From: Synechococcus sp. KORDI-49 | GTDB lineage: Bacteria; Cyanobacteriota; Cyanobacteriia; PCC-6307; Cyanobiaceae | DNA: 64,000 nt | Assembly (NCBI RefSeq): GCF_000737575.1 | Contig: NZ_CP006270.1 | Location: forward strand, 561,163-625,162 | Direction: 5' to 3' | Shown: piece by piece, positions 1 to 8,656 of the stretch | Layout of the letters: the number at the start of each line of letters is the position of its first letter | Numbering within the stretch: position 1 is the first letter of the stretch | The notes under the pieces: model-generated | What the model saw: the letters and a program-made list of their open reading frames with translations, nothing else | Databases searched by the model: none | What the model was told of the DNA's origin: nothing | Made by a program: the position numbers and the translations under genes

Positions 1-261
1 GAATCCGTTGTGGAGAACGAGATCAGCCTTGGCGAGCGCCTGTCGGTCGCTGGGCTTCAACCGATATCCATGCGGGTCGCCACCCGGCGGGATCAGACAG
101 GTGACAGCGGCCGCCGATGACGCCAGGGTGCGGGTGATGTCACAGAGCGTGCCATCCACGGCCACAACCGTGAGCTGTGCGGCCCGCGCCGGGAGACATG
201 ACGCGAAGACCGCCAGGACTCCGCCGGCAAGGACTGTTCGCGACCAGAACCGAGCAGACAA
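1..261 (-). CDS. znuA: Zn/Mn ABC transporter substrate-binding protein, N-terminal part (cut by window edge)
   Basis: Only the first 87 codons lie in the window; the gene runs off the left edge. The reading frame starts at a TTG (259-261) and gives a signal peptide (hydrophobic LAGGVLAVFA core, then an ARA-like cleavage site), followed by a typical start of a cluster-9 metal-binding protein: DGTLCDITRTLA, then GGDPHGYRLKPSD and ALAKADLVLHNGF. The His in DPHGY is the first metal ligand in this family. It is divergent from the ATPase and permease genes at 357-1824, with a Zur/Fur-like palindrome between them. The periplasmic protein would deliver Zn(II), or possibly Mn(II), to the permease. The TTG start is inferred because no ATG or GTG precedes the signal peptide in this frame. 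Confidence 0.8.
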   Translation of the reverse strand, partial: MSARFWSRTVLAGGVLAVFASCLPARAAQLTVVAVDGTLCDITRTLASSAAAVTCLIPPGGDPHGYRLKPSDRQALAKADLVLHNGF

Positions 262-278
262 ATGAAAATCACGCTGAG

Positions 279-291
279 AATGATTATCATT
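279..291. promoter_or_regulatory. Zur/Fur-type operator between znuA and znuC
   Basis: AATGATTATCATT is a perfect 6-1-6 inverted repeat and resembles the Zur/Fur consensus (TGATAATnATTATCA class). It lies 18 bp upstream of the znuA start and 65 bp upstream of the chosen znuC start, so one bound repressor could control both divergent units. The similarity to a Zur box is by eye. A Fur or Mur regulator cannot be excluded from sequence alone. Confidence 0.65.
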
Positions 292-356
292 TTGCAAGTC
301 TTCCGGATCTCTGCAACCCTTGGTTCGCCGCCTCAGCAAGTGAACCATCACCACCC

Positions 357-1058
357 GTGACACCTCACGCCTTGACCACTGACAACCGCCTCCAGGCCAG
401 CGACATCTGCTTCAGCTACGGCGGGCGTCAGGTGATCAACCATGTCGATCTGGACCTCTGCCCAGGCACACTCACGGCTCTGGTCGGGCCGAACGGGGCT
501 GGAAAGTCCACCCTGCTCCACCTGCTCCAGGGACGTCTTGTGGCCAGCGGTGGACACGTGGTCTGCGGATGCAGCGTTGCCCTGATGCCTCAGCGGGCCG
601 CGATCGACTGGACCTTCCCGATCACGGTCAGCGACATGGTGAACCTGGGTCGCAATGGAGCACGTCGTCGAACTGGCGGACCGAGCTGCCACGACCTGCT
701 CGAACGGGTCGGCATGGCAGAGATGGCGTCCCGGCGTCTGAGCCAGTTGTCCGGTGGTCAGCAGCAACGGGTGTTGCTCGCCCGGGCTCTGATGCAGAAC
801 TCGGGGGTGTTGCTGCTGGATGAGCCCTGCAGCGCCATCGATCCCCCCACCCGTGAACATCTCCTCGGCGTGATGCGTCAACAGGCCGAATCCGGTCAGA
901 CTCTGCTGGTGAGCAGCCATGACTGGGGCAGCGCTCTCGACAGTTACGACCGCGTGGTCGTGCTCGATGGATCGGTGCTCGCCAGCGGCAGCCCGGCAGA
1001 TGTGCGCGCCAAGCTCTCCGACCTGACTTGCATGATGGGAAGCCACTGCTGTGAATGA
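357..1058 (+). CDS. znuC: Zn/Mn ABC transporter ATP-binding protein
   Basis: This is a 233-residue ABC ATPase. Walker A GPNGAGKST lies near residue 46, the signature LSGGQQQR near 135, Walker B VLLLDEP near 155, and the switch His is in SSHDW. The segment DWTFPITVSDMV is typical of the Mn/Zn cluster-9 importer ATPases. The frame stays open upstream to 177, but that part overlaps znuA and its operator. GTG at 357 or TTG at 372 is the likely start, and neither has a clear Shine-Dalgarno sequence. The stop overlaps the GTG start of the permease gene by 8 bp, which indicates translational coupling. Zn is preferred over Mn because of the Zur-like operator; this is inference. Confidence 0.88.
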   Translation: MTPHALTTDNRLQASDICFSYGGRQVINHVDLDLCPGTLTALVGPNGAGKSTLLHLLQGRLVASGGHVVCGCSVALMPQRAAIDWTFPITVSDMVNLGRNGARRRTGGPSCHDLLERVGMAEMASRRLSQLSGGQQQRVLLARALMQNSGVLLLDEPCSAIDPPTREHLLGVMRQQAESGQTLLVSSHDWGSALDSYDRVVVLDGSVLASGSPADVRAKLSDLTCMMGSHCCE

Positions 1059-1824
1059 GCTCGACCTCTGGTGGCTGACGCCACTGCTGCTCGCCCTGCT
1101 GATCGGGCTGATCTGCCCGGCCACCGGATCACTGCTGATCACTCAGAGACGCATCCTGCTGGCCAATCTGATGGCCCATTCGATGCTGCCGGGGCTCGTG
1201 CTGGCCTTGGCCTTCAACCTGGATCCCACCATCGGTGGCCTGATCAGCGGTCTGATCGGAGCCTTGCTGGCCGAACGTCTCAGTCAGCGCTTCAAGGGAC
1301 GGGAGGAGGGAGCGATGAACACCGTTCTGGCGGGATTCACGGCCCTCGGCGTGCTGCTGGTGCCCCTGCTGCAGGCACGCGTCGATCTGGAAACCGTGCT
1401 GTTCGGTGATCTTCTGGCCGCAGGCAGCAACGACCTGATCCGCACCGCCATCGCCGCTCTGGCACTGCTGATGCTGCTGTTCGTCCACTACCGGGATCTT
1501 GTTTTTCTCGGGGTGGATCCCGAGGGAGCGGTCGCGGCCCGAAGGCCGGTCACTCAAATTCGTTTTCTCGCCATCGTGATCACCGCACTGGTGGTGATCA
1601 GTGCCATCACCGCCGTCGGCATCGTGCTGGTGATCGGCCTGCTCTGCGCTCCAGTGCTTGTGCATGTGGAGCGCAGCCGCAGCCTGAGCGATCTGATGCT
1701 GCGCTCCGCCGGCACCGGCCTGCTTCTCTGTGGGGGCGGAATGATGCTTGCGGTTGCTGGTGATTTACCGCCAGGCCCTCTGATCGGCGTGCTGTGCGTG
1801 ACGCTGCTGTTGATCAGGCGGTGA
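1051..1824 (+). CDS. znuB: Zn/Mn ABC transporter permease
   Basis: A 257-residue, strongly hydrophobic protein of the ABC-3 family with about eight membrane helices. It is the integral membrane partner of the preceding ATPase and of the divergent binding protein. Conserved features include an N-terminal stretch with LLITQRRILLANLMAHSMLPG, the family's ATPase-contact region, and a central ERLSQRFKGREEGAMN loop. It starts at a GTG that overlaps the ATPase stop codon. Its length is normal for ZnuB/MntB proteins. The gene ends exactly one base before a tiny minus-strand reading frame (1825-1905). Confidence 0.88.
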   Translation: MNELDLWWLTPLLLALLIGLICPATGSLLITQRRILLANLMAHSMLPGLVLALAFNLDPTIGGLISGLIGALLAERLSQRFKGREEGAMNTVLAGFTALGVLLVPLLQARVDLETVLFGDLLAAGSNDLIRTAIAALALLMLLFVHYRDLVFLGVDPEGAVAARRPVTQIRFLAIVITALVVISAITAVGIVLVIGLLCAPVLVHVERSRSLSDLMLRSAGTGLLLCGGGMMLAVAGDLPPGPLIGVLCVTLLLIRR

Positions 1825-1905
1825 TCAGGGATTCAGTCCAGGCAGGATTTTCAGAAGAACCCAGACACTGATCACGATGACCAGCAGCACATAAGCCTCT
1901 TCCAT
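1825..1905 (-). CDS. Very small single-helix membrane protein (26 aa)
   Basis: ATG at 1903-1905 opens a 26-codon frame, MEEAYVLLVIVISVWVLLKI followed by LPGLNP, made of one hydrophobic helix with an acidic N-terminus and a Lys near the C-terminus. An in-frame TTG at 1926 would extend it to 33 residues. It has the size and look of small photosystem or cytochrome b6f subunits, but I do not recognise it as PetL, PetN, PsbM, PsbX or PsaM. It ends one base from the znuB stop, in convergent orientation. No strong ribosome-binding site is seen. It may be a real small membrane protein or chance. Confidence 0.4.
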   Translation of the reverse strand: MEEAYVLLVIVISVWVLLKILPGLNP

Positions 1906-1968
1906 GGGGCATTCATCACTGATCAAGTTTCAGTTTGACGGTTTCGCTGGCAACGGAAACGATTGTCG

Positions 1969-2202
1969 TCAGCTCACCATGGCAAACCATCCACCCAGGA
2001 TCGCTGCGGCAAAACCGCAGACCAGGGCCTGCAGAACGAATTGAGATGAGTCAGGCTTTTCCCAGCGATCGATGGTTTTGCAGGCAACTTTGTAGCTTTC
2101 TCCGTTGTCCTGAAGCTTCTGGATGTAGCGCGCAATGAATTCATCTGAGAGATCGAGACGATGAAGCTTTGCCCTCAGTTGATTGACTTCGACCTGTTTC
2201 AC
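1969..2202 (-). CDS. Conserved picocyanobacterial hypothetical with C-terminal membrane helix
   Basis: 77 residues starting at a GTG. The N-terminal 55 residues are charged and probably helical (QLRAKLHRLDLSDEFIARYI, then KVACKTIDRWEKP). The C-terminus is a single hydrophobic segment, FVLQALVCGFAAAILGGWFA, so the protein is probably tail-anchored. I do not recognise a family. It is transcribed away from the family-10 glycosylhydrolase gene and lies alone between short intergenic regions. Confidence 0.65.
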   Translation of the reverse strand: MKQVEVNQLRAKLHRLDLSDEFIARYIQKLQDNGESYKVACKTIDRWEKPDSSQFVLQALVCGFAAAILGGWFAMVS

Positions 2203-2295
2203 AACACGCCTGAAAGAGTCGATTCAAAGTAGTCGGATATGACCTGAGGCTGTGGCACAGACGAGCGGATGAGCCCTGCGAAGAGCCGCAGGCTC

Positions 2296-3450
2296 TCAGT
2301 CTCCTGTGCCGAGTTTCTGAAAAGCCCTGTAGCGCTCGGTCCGGATCCGTTCCGGCACATGAACTCCCCACAATCCCTCCCAGTAGAAGAAGATCACACC
2401 AAGGCCGCGCTCACGCGACAACCGCACTTTCTGCTGCAGATCCGACATCAGCGTCGTGCGCTTTCCGAAGCCGGCGAGAATTCCGATCTGTGTGGGAATC
2501 CTCCACTCACGCGCCTTGCGCAGGGCTGGCTGATCGAGATCTCGGGCAAAACCCTTCACGGAGTACGCATAGTTCTGAACGACCAATTCATCGATCAGCT
2601 CACCCATGGCCCAGAGCTCCCAGTCCTGCAGCCAGAGGTTGTAAGCCTGGCGAAAAGGGCCTGGCGACAGGCTGATGCGTGTGGGCAGATCCGCTGCATC
2701 CAGACTGCTGCGCAGCTCCCGCAGAAGACCGGTGAGCTGATGACGACGCCAGGTCATCCAGCGACGATTGGTGTGATCCTGCGGAGGCGGAGCACCCGTG
2801 CTTTTTTCATAAAGCGCGGCTGTGTAAGCGTCGTAGCCGAATTCCACTGGCCAGGCGAAGTGATCGTCGAGCTGAAGCCCGTGCATCGGACAGCGCTTCA
2901 GGGTCTCCACCACAAGTCCGATGAAGCGGCGACGCACCTGCGGATGGGCCGGATTCAGCCAGGCCATGCGATGACTGCCGTGCATGGTCATCCAGGTCTG
3001 CCCATCAGCCCGCGCCAGCACCCACTCCGGATTCCGCCGCACCACATCGGAATCGGCCGGCTCCATCAGCCCGTACTCGAACCAGGGCATCACCTGGATC
3101 CCGTTCCTGCGCCCTTCCTCGGCGATCGTGCAGATCGGATCGAGCTCAACACCCACGGACGCCAGCGGTGGCTCCACCGGTGCGAAGTCACTGGTGTGAA
3201 ACGTGGTTCCCCGACTCCAGACGTTGGGAACCACCCGGGTGAAGCCGGCCTGCCTCAGTTCGGCGATGGCGTCGCGGATCCGCGTTTTGTCGTAGTAGAG
3301 GTCGCTGGGGCTGTTGGTCAGCCAGACCCCCATCACCGGGCGGGGCCGCAACAGTCGATCCAGGCGAGACTGGGCCCGTACCCCCGGATTCAGCGAGCAG
3401 AGAAGCGCAAGACCGAGGAGAACGACGACCGGAGGGAGTGGTCGCTTCAC
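2296..3450 (-). CDS. Secreted family-10-like glycosylhydrolase (GHL10/DUF187)
   Basis: 384 residues starting at GTG 3450, seven bases after the prs stop. The frame extends upstream into prs, but the signal peptide (MKRPLPPVVVLLGLALLCSL...RAQ) fixes this start. The mature part begins with RPVMGVWLTNSPSDLYYD and goes on as a TIM-barrel with GFTRVVPNVWSRG, MPWFEYGLM, WLNPAHPQVRRRF and LQLDDHFAWP, all typical of the GHL10 family. Members are periplasmic or outer-surface hydrolases that may act on polysaccharide or peptidoglycan; the substrate is unknown. It is co-directional with prs and may share its transcript. Confidence 0.8.
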   Translation of the reverse strand: MKRPLPPVVVLLGLALLCSLNPGVRAQSRLDRLLRPRPVMGVWLTNSPSDLYYDKTRIRDAIAELRQAGFTRVVPNVWSRGTTFHTSDFAPVEPPLASVGVELDPICTIAEEGRRNGIQVMPWFEYGLMEPADSDVVRRNPEWVLARADGQTWMTMHGSHRMAWLNPAHPQVRRRFIGLVVETLKRCPMHGLQLDDHFAWPVEFGYDAYTAALYEKSTGAPPPQDHTNRRWMTWRRHQLTGLLRELRSSLDAADLPTRISLSPGPFRQAYNLWLQDWELWAMGELIDELVVQNYAYSVKGFARDLDQPALRKAREWRIPTQIGILAGFGKRTTLMSDLQQKVRLSRERGLGVIFFYWEGLWGVHVPERIRTERYRAFQKLGTGD

Positions 3451-3457
3451 AGTCGGA

Positions 3458-4453
3458 TCAGCGGAACATGGAACTGACGGAGCTTTCTTCGTGAATCCGC
3501 CAGATCGCCTCGCCCAGCATGTTGGCAACGGACAGCACATGAAGCTGGGGGAAGGTTCGATCCGGCTCGATCGGAATGCTGTTGGTGACGACAACCTGTT
3601 CGAACAATCCCTCGGCAGACAGACGCTCGCTCGCCGGAGGAGAGAACACCGCATGGGTGGCGCAGGCGATGACCCGCTTGGCCCCCTGCTGACGCAGCAG
3701 TCGGGCGCCGGCGCAGATCGTGCCGCCGGTGTCGATCATGTCGTCGATCAGCACAGCGGTCCGTCCTGAGACGTCTCCGATCACCGTGAGGCTTTCCGCC
3801 ATGTTGTGTCCGGTGCGCCGTTTGTCGATGATCGCCAGGGGAGCATCGTTCATCTGTTTGGCGAAGGCGCGGGCCCTGGCCACGCCGCCGACGTCCGGTG
3901 AGACGACGACGATGTCGCCGAGGTTCTGGGTGGAGAGGTAATCCACCAGCACCGGGGAGCCGTAGATGTGATCGCAGGGAATGTCGAAATATCCCTGAAT
4001 CTGCGCCGAGTGAAGGTCCATCGCGAGGACCCGGTTGACACCGGATTTGACCAGCAGGTTGGCGGTGAGCTTCGCGGTGATCGACTCACGACCGGCGGTC
4101 TTGCGGTCGGCTCTGGCGTAGCCGTAGTAAGGCACAACGGCGGTGATCTGTCGGGCAGATGCCCGTCGGCAGGCATCCACCATGATCAGCAGCTCCATCA
4201 GGTGGTCGTTGACCGGAGCGCAGGTGGGCTGGATCAGAAACACATCGCAGCCACGGATCGACTCCTGGATCTGCACGTAGAGCTCACCGTCGGCGAAGCG
4301 TTTGCAGACCCTCGGGCCATCCGGCACACCCAGATAAGCCGCGATTTCCCTGGCCAGTCCAGGGTTGGAGGTACCGCTGAACAGGCGGAGACGCCGGCTC
4401 TCCTGCTGCAGTCTTTCCTGCTCGGCGCGGGCTGCTGTCAGGAAGCTTGTCAC
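3458..4453 (-). CDS. prs: Ribose-phosphate pyrophosphokinase
   Basis: The 331-residue cytoplasmic enzyme makes PRPP from ribose 5-phosphate and ATP, feeding nucleotide, His and Trp synthesis. Family signatures are present: the flexible-loop region YGYARADRK near residue 111, VVSPDVGGVARAR near 183, and the PRPP loop DDMIDTGGT at 237-245. A short N-terminal extension of about 20 residues precedes the conserved LRLFSGTSN start, as in other cyanobacteria. Its 5' end overlaps the upstream open frame of the divergent gene at 4510. The glycosylhydrolase follows after 7 bp. Confidence 0.95.
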   Translation of the reverse strand: MTSFLTAARAEQERLQQESRRLRLFSGTSNPGLAREIAAYLGVPDGPRVCKRFADGELYVQIQESIRGCDVFLIQPTCAPVNDHLMELLIMVDACRRASARQITAVVPYYGYARADRKTAGRESITAKLTANLLVKSGVNRVLAMDLHSAQIQGYFDIPCDHIYGSPVLVDYLSTQNLGDIVVVSPDVGGVARARAFAKQMNDAPLAIIDKRRTGHNMAESLTVIGDVSGRTAVLIDDMIDTGGTICAGARLLRQQGAKRVIACATHAVFSPPASERLSAEGLFEQVVVTNSIPIEPDRTFPQLHVLSVANMLGEAIWRIHEESSVSSMFR

Positions 4454-4509
4454 GGCGCCCGCGGGACTGGTTCTGTTGTAATCCGATGGTAGTGGTGAGC
4501 TGGTGCTTC

Positions 4510-5025
4510 ATGTCCACAGGTCATCCGGTACTCGTGAGTGCCGGCCCCCTGCCGGAATTGACCATGCGCGCAGCCGCCGAAGGGCTGGCCCGTGTCTGCG
4601 ACATGCCGCTGCTCTGTCATGGCATCGGTGAGCCGCCCCAGATGGTTCTCTCCAGAGCGGAAAGCAGCGCGCAGCTGATCCGCATCAGCGGCGATCCAGG
4701 GCGGCTGCATCCTGAAGGGGGCAGTTGGCTGGAAGCCCTTGCTGACTGGCATCGGCCGGTGTTGCTCCTGGTGGGGGCAGACCCGGATGGCGGTGTCCCC
4801 GGTGCAGCGGCGGCCTACACCGCACTGTGCAGGCAGCTGGGCGTCTCCCTGATCGGCCTGGTGCAGGTGCAGGGGAGCTGGAATGCCACTCAGCGGAAGC
4901 GGGACGGACTGCCCTGGGTGAGCTGGATCGCGCCGGAAGGGCGCCCGGAACGCGAGCAGGGACTCGCCCTGCTCGCGGAGCGGATCCGCCCCAGCCGTGA
5001 TCAGGAGGATGGCCAGAGCGGTTGA
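4510..5025 (+). CDS. Conserved cyanobacterial hypothetical protein
   Basis: 171 residues from ATG 4510 (MSTGHPVLVSAGPLP). An in-frame ATG at 4486 would add eight residues, and the frame is open a little further upstream into prs. The sequence alternates small hydrophobic strands and helices (VLLLVGADPDG, LCRQLGVSLIGLVQVQGSWN), suggesting a soluble alpha/beta fold. I cannot assign a family or catalytic motif. The 3' end overlaps the convergent LCP-family gene by 25 bp. Confidence 0.6.
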   Translation: MSTGHPVLVSAGPLPELTMRAAAEGLARVCDMPLLCHGIGEPPQMVLSRAESSAQLIRISGDPGRLHPEGGSWLEALADWHRPVLLLVGADPDGGVPGAAAAYTALCRQLGVSLIGLVQVQGSWNATQRKRDGLPWVSWIAPEGRPEREQGLALLAERIRPSRDQEDGQSG

Positions 5026-5960
5026 GACAGTCCTGGCTTGAGCTGACGCAGGGTCTGCTTGCCAGCACGCGTCGCCAGGGGCAGCTGAGTGATCGTCGCC
5101 GGCGAGGGACTGGCGATCAGGGCAGCCGCCAGACCGAGCATCTCCGCCTCGCTGAGGTTCGTGTCCATCTGGCCGGCGATGTCCTCGAGCAGGCCTCGGA
5201 TGATGCCGATGCCACTGGCGGACTGCACCTGGGAGATCATGGCCCGCAGCAGGATCTGCTGACGGATGCGGCGGTTGGGATGGTCCTGACTGTCCTTGCG
5301 GTAGCGCACCAGCTGCTCCGCCTGTGCTCCATTGAGGCTCTGCCGGCCCGCCTGCAGATTCACGGTGTAGCCCTGAGCCTTGTCCGTGCGTTGGTACGTC
5401 TGATTGAGGGTCACCTCCACCTCCCCGAGGGCCTCAACCACGGTGCGCAGCGCGTTTCTCGGCATCACGACGTAGCGCTGCGGCACGCCCTCAGGCAGGC
5501 CGATGATCTCCTGCAGAGCATCCACGGTGAGCGCGACGCCGCCCTGTTGCCACACACCGCCGAGAGCCATCGGCTGTTGGCTGCCGGGGAGCTGCACCGC
5601 CAGCTCAACGGGGACCTGCAGGAGCTGCAGCGGCTCAGCGGAGGAGATCCTCAGCAGAAGCAGGGCATCGGCATTGGCAGGCCCCTGCGGAGCCGCCTGG
5701 TTGCTGGCAGCGCTCAGAGTGTCCGAGTCAACGCCCACCAGCAGCACGGTGACGGGCTCAAGGGGATAAGGGGCCAGGCTGGCCGGATTGTCGACGGATG
5801 GGGGAGCCCCCCTGGCCACCCGATCCTGTTCCGGCCAGACGGTGCTCAGGGCCCAGCCGGTGGCCCCGACGCCCGCCAGGGTGACCAGGATGCGAAGGAT
5901 CGCTCGTAGCGGACGGCGGCCCAGCCAGTTCGTCGGGGTGTCCTGCGCGGACGGCTCCAT
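5001..5960 (-). CDS. LytR-CpsA-Psr (LCP) family protein
   Basis: 319 residues with one N-terminal membrane helix near 22-42 and a C-terminal extracytoplasmic LCP domain. Visible LCP features are TVLLVGVDS at the start of the domain, the DALLLLRIS strand, the [27 protein letters not shown] segment that corresponds to the YVxVxxxGFxxlVDxlGGV motif, and the Arg-rich [16 protein letters not shown] region. LCP enzymes transfer undecaprenyl-linked glycans to the cell wall, and in cyanobacteria probably to peptidoglycan or envelope polysaccharide. The canonical arginine near IPRD is degenerate here ([10 protein letters not shown]). A second LCP gene is at 36273-37181. Confidence 0.82.
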   Translation of the reverse strand: MEPSAQDTPTNWLGRRPLRAILRILVTLAGVGATGWALSTVWPEQDRVARGAPPSVDNPASLAPYPLEPVTVLLVGVDSDTLSAASNQAAPQGPANADALLLLRISSAEPLQLLQVPVELAVQLPGSQQPMALGGVWQQGGVALTVDALQEIIGLPEGVPQRYVVMPRNALRTVVEALGEVEVTLNQTYQRTDKAQGYTVNLQAGRQSLNGAQAEQLVRYRKDSQDHPNRRIRQQILLRAMISQVQSASGIGIIRGLLEDIAGQMDTNLSEAEMLGLAAALIASPSPATITQLPLATRAGKQTLRQLKPGLSQPLWPSS

Positions 5961-6038
5961 CTCTCGGAACTCAGCGTCGCGGATCAGTTTCGCCCAATTG
6001 TCCGATCCTTAGCGTTGTTGACCGCCCACCAGTTCGTC

Positions 6039-7067
6039 ATGTCTCTGCGCCACGACTTCCGAAACCGCCCTCCGGAGCAGGTTCGGGTGGTGGTGTTCGG
6101 AGCCACCGGATACATCGGTCGTTTCGTGGTTCGGGAGCTGGTCCGACGGGGCTATGACGTCGTGGCGTTCGCGCGCGAACGCAGCGGCATCGGAGGCCGC
6201 CAGACGCGCGATCAGGTGATCGCTGACTGTCCTGGAGCCGAAGTGCGCTTCGGCGATGTGCTCGATCCCGCCTCGCTGAAGACCCAGGCTTTTGATCAGC
6301 CCGCCGATGTGGTGGTGTCCTGCCTCGCCTCCCGCAGCGGTGGCCGCCAGGATTCCTGGGCCATCGACCATCAGGCGACCCTGAACACCTACCGGGAAGG
6401 TCGCCGCGCCGGAGTCGCTCACTACGTGCTGCTGTCGGCGATCTGCGTGCAGAAACCTCTGCTGGAGTTTCAGAAAGCGAAGCTCGCCTTCGAAGCCGTG
6501 CTCCGCGCCGACGAGGAGATGACCCATTCCATCGTGCGTCCCACCGCCTTCTTCAAGAGCCTTGGGGGGCAGGTCGAGAGCTGCCGCCGCGGCGGGCCGT
6601 ACGTGATGTTCGGCGGCGGGGAGCTGGCCAGCTGCAAGCCGATCAGCGAAGCCGACCTGGCCCGCTTCATGGCCGACTGCGTTCACGATCAGGACCGCAT
6701 CAACCAGGTGCTGCCCATCGGAGGCCCCGGACCGGCTCTCAGTGCACGGGAGCAGGGCGAGATGCTCTTCCGGGCCCTCGGCCGCACACCCCGGATGCTG
6801 TCCTTGCCGATCGCCCTGATGGACGCGCCGATCGCCGTTCTCCAGGGTCTCGCCAGGCTGGTTCCAAGCCTGCAGGACACCGCAGAATTCGGCAGGATCG
6901 GGCGCTACTACGCCAGTGAATCGATGCTCGTGTGGGACGAGGAAACCCAGCGATACGACGCGGAGGCCACTCCGTCCTACGGAGAGGACACTCTCGAGCA
7001 GTTCTTCGAGCGGGTGGTGCGCGAGGGAATGGCGGGTCAGGACCTCGGGGATGCGGCGCTGTTCTGA
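6039..7067 (+). CDS. bciA: Divinyl chlorophyllide a 8-vinyl-reductase, BciA/DVR type
   Basis: 342 residues from ATG 6039; a TTG at 6015 would add eight residues. The N-terminus is an atypical short-chain dehydrogenase Rossmann fold with GATGYIG at residues 21-27, then [24 protein letters not shown] and [12 protein letters not shown], which are hallmarks of the plant-type DVR family. The enzyme uses NADPH to reduce the 8-vinyl group of divinyl (proto)chlorophyllide, giving monovinyl chlorophyll. Its presence fits marine Synechococcus; most Prochlorococcus keep divinyl chlorophyll. It stands alone on the plus strand, followed by malQ 32 bp later. Confidence 0.92.
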   Translation: MSLRHDFRNRPPEQVRVVVFGATGYIGRFVVRELVRRGYDVVAFARERSGIGGRQTRDQVIADCPGAEVRFGDVLDPASLKTQAFDQPADVVVSCLASRSGGRQDSWAIDHQATLNTYREGRRAGVAHYVLLSAICVQKPLLEFQKAKLAFEAVLRADEEMTHSIVRPTAFFKSLGGQVESCRRGGPYVMFGGGELASCKPISEADLARFMADCVHDQDRINQVLPIGGPGPALSAREQGEMLFRALGRTPRMLSLPIALMDAPIAVLQGLARLVPSLQDTAEFGRIGRYYASESMLVWDEETQRYDAEATPSYGEDTLEQFFERVVREGMAGQDLGDAALF

Positions 7068-7099
7068 TCAGGCCATCCTTGTGCTGTGAAGAGGCTCCG

Positions 7100-8656
7100 A
7101 TGAATCAGGCCACCCCGTCGCGGGCGCGTACCACCGGAGTGCTGCTGCATCCCACAGCCCTGCCTGGAAGTCCTGTCTGCGGAAGCTTCGGAGAGCCGTC
7201 CCGTCGCTGGGTGGGGCAGCTCGCCGACAACGGCATCGGTGTCTGGCAGATGCTGCCTCTTGCGCCTCCGGATCCGACCGGATCCCCCTACAGCTCCCCC
7301 TCCTGCTTCGCCCTCAACGCCTGGTTCCTGGATGCGGCGGATCTCTGCCGTGAGGGCTTCATCACCCAGGACGCCGAAGCGTCCCTGCCAGGCGCAGACA
7401 GTCCGTGTGACGGGGTGGGCCCACTGGATTTCCAGCTGGCGGACCGGCGCAGTGACGCCCTTGGCGACGCCCTGTTGCAGCACTGGTCGCTGCAGGACAC
7501 CGAGCGACAGCGCCAGTTCTCCGCATGGTGCGGTGACCAGAGCTGGCTCGAGGACCATGTCCTGTTCACCGTGCTCCACCAGCAGCAGCAGGGCCCCTGG
7601 TGGTCCTGGCCGGATGCGCTGGCCCGTCATGACGCGAGGGCGCTGCGCACCTGGGCGGCAGACCATGGGGATGAGCTGCTCAAGGAACGGCTGATGCAAT
7701 GGCATCTCGACCGTCAGTGGCAGGAGATCCGTGACTTGTCCAGACAGCGGGGGGTGCTGCTGTTCGGCGATATCCCCTTCTATGTCAGCTCAGACAGCGC
7801 CGATGTCTGGAGCCATCGCCCGCTCTTCACCGTGAAGGAGAACGGCGAACTGACCACCCAGAGCGGAGTGCCTCCCGACTACTTCTCGGAGACCGGCCAG
7901 CTGTGGGGATCTCCCGTGTATCGCTGGAACCGTCATCGCCTGAGCCGCTTCCGCTGGTGGCGTCGGCGCATCGCCCGCCAGCGTCAGCTCGCCGACCTGC
8001 TGCGGCTCGATCACTTCCGGGCACTGGCGGCCTACTGGGCGGTGCCGGGACAGGACACCACCGCACAGAACGGCTGCTGGCAACCGTCCCCTGGTCGGGC
8101 ACTGCTGGGACGGCTGCAGGCGGACGGCGGGGGCGCCCTGCCCCTGATCGCCGAGGATCTGGGGGTGATCACCCCGGATGTGGAGGCCCTGCGGGACGGC
8201 TTTCAGCTGCCGGGAATGAAGGTGCTGCAGTTCGCCTTCGACGGTGAAACGCACAATCCCTATCTGCCCGAAAACATCGAGGGGAACCGCTGGGTCGTGT
8301 ACACCGGAACTCACGACAACCCCACCACCCTGGGATGGTGGCAGCGGCTTGATGAGGACAGCCGCAACCGTGTGGCCCGCAGGGTGAACGGCGAGTTGCA
8401 GGCACCGGCCTGGCATCTCTTCGACATGGCCTTCTCCACCACGGCGGCTCTGGTGATGGCGCCACTTCAGGATCTGCTGCACCTGGATGACAGGGCTCGC
8501 TTCAACACTCCAGGCACCTGCGAGGGCAATTGGAGCTGGCGTCTTGCCAGCTTCGATGCCGCCCTCGACGGCGCCCTGAGGGGTTACGGCGAGCGCGGAG
8601 CTGTCTGGGGCCGCTCCCTCGCCGGCGCTTCCGGCTTGCTCGAATCCACCCGGTAG
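7100..8656 (+). CDS. malQ: 4-alpha-glucanotransferase
   Basis: 518 residues, GH77 family, cytoplasmic disproportionating enzyme acting on glycogen-derived maltodextrins. ATG 7100 is preceded by a GAAGAGG ribosome-binding site. The catalytic set is visible: the nucleophile Asp in LLRLDHFRAL, the acid/base Glu in LIAEDLG, and the transition-state Asp in THDNPTT. The N-terminus has GVLLHPTALPG and GVWQMLPLAPPDPTGSPY. The last 73 bp overlap the convergent RodZ-like gene. Confidence 0.95.
   Translation: MNQATPSRARTTGVLLHPTALPGSPVCGSFGEPSRRWVGQLADNGIGVWQMLPLAPPDPTGSPYSSPSCFALNAWFLDAADLCREGFITQDAEASLPGADSPCDGVGPLDFQLADRRSDALGDALLQHWSLQDTERQRQFSAWCGDQSWLEDHVLFTVLHQQQQGPWWSWPDALARHDARALRTWAADHGDELLKERLMQWHLDRQWQEIRDLSRQRGVLLFGDIPFYVSSDSADVWSHRPLFTVKENGELTTQSGVPPDYFSETGQLWGSPVYRWNRHRLSRFRWWRRRIARQRQLADLLRLDHFRALAAYWAVPGQDTTAQNGCWQPSPGRALLGRLQADGGGALPLIAEDLGVITPDVEALRDGFQLPGMKVLQFAFDGETHNPYLPENIEGNRWVVYTGTHDNPTTLGWWQRLDEDSRNRVARRVNGELQAPAWHLFDMAFSTTAALVMAPLQDLLHLDDRARFNTPGTCEGNWSWRLASFDAALDGALRGYGERGAVWGRSLAGASGLLESTR

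Noticed and set aside
2269-3477. A 402-codon plus-strand open frame
   Set aside because: It is antisense to the secreted glycosylhydrolase, which has a signal peptide and family motifs.
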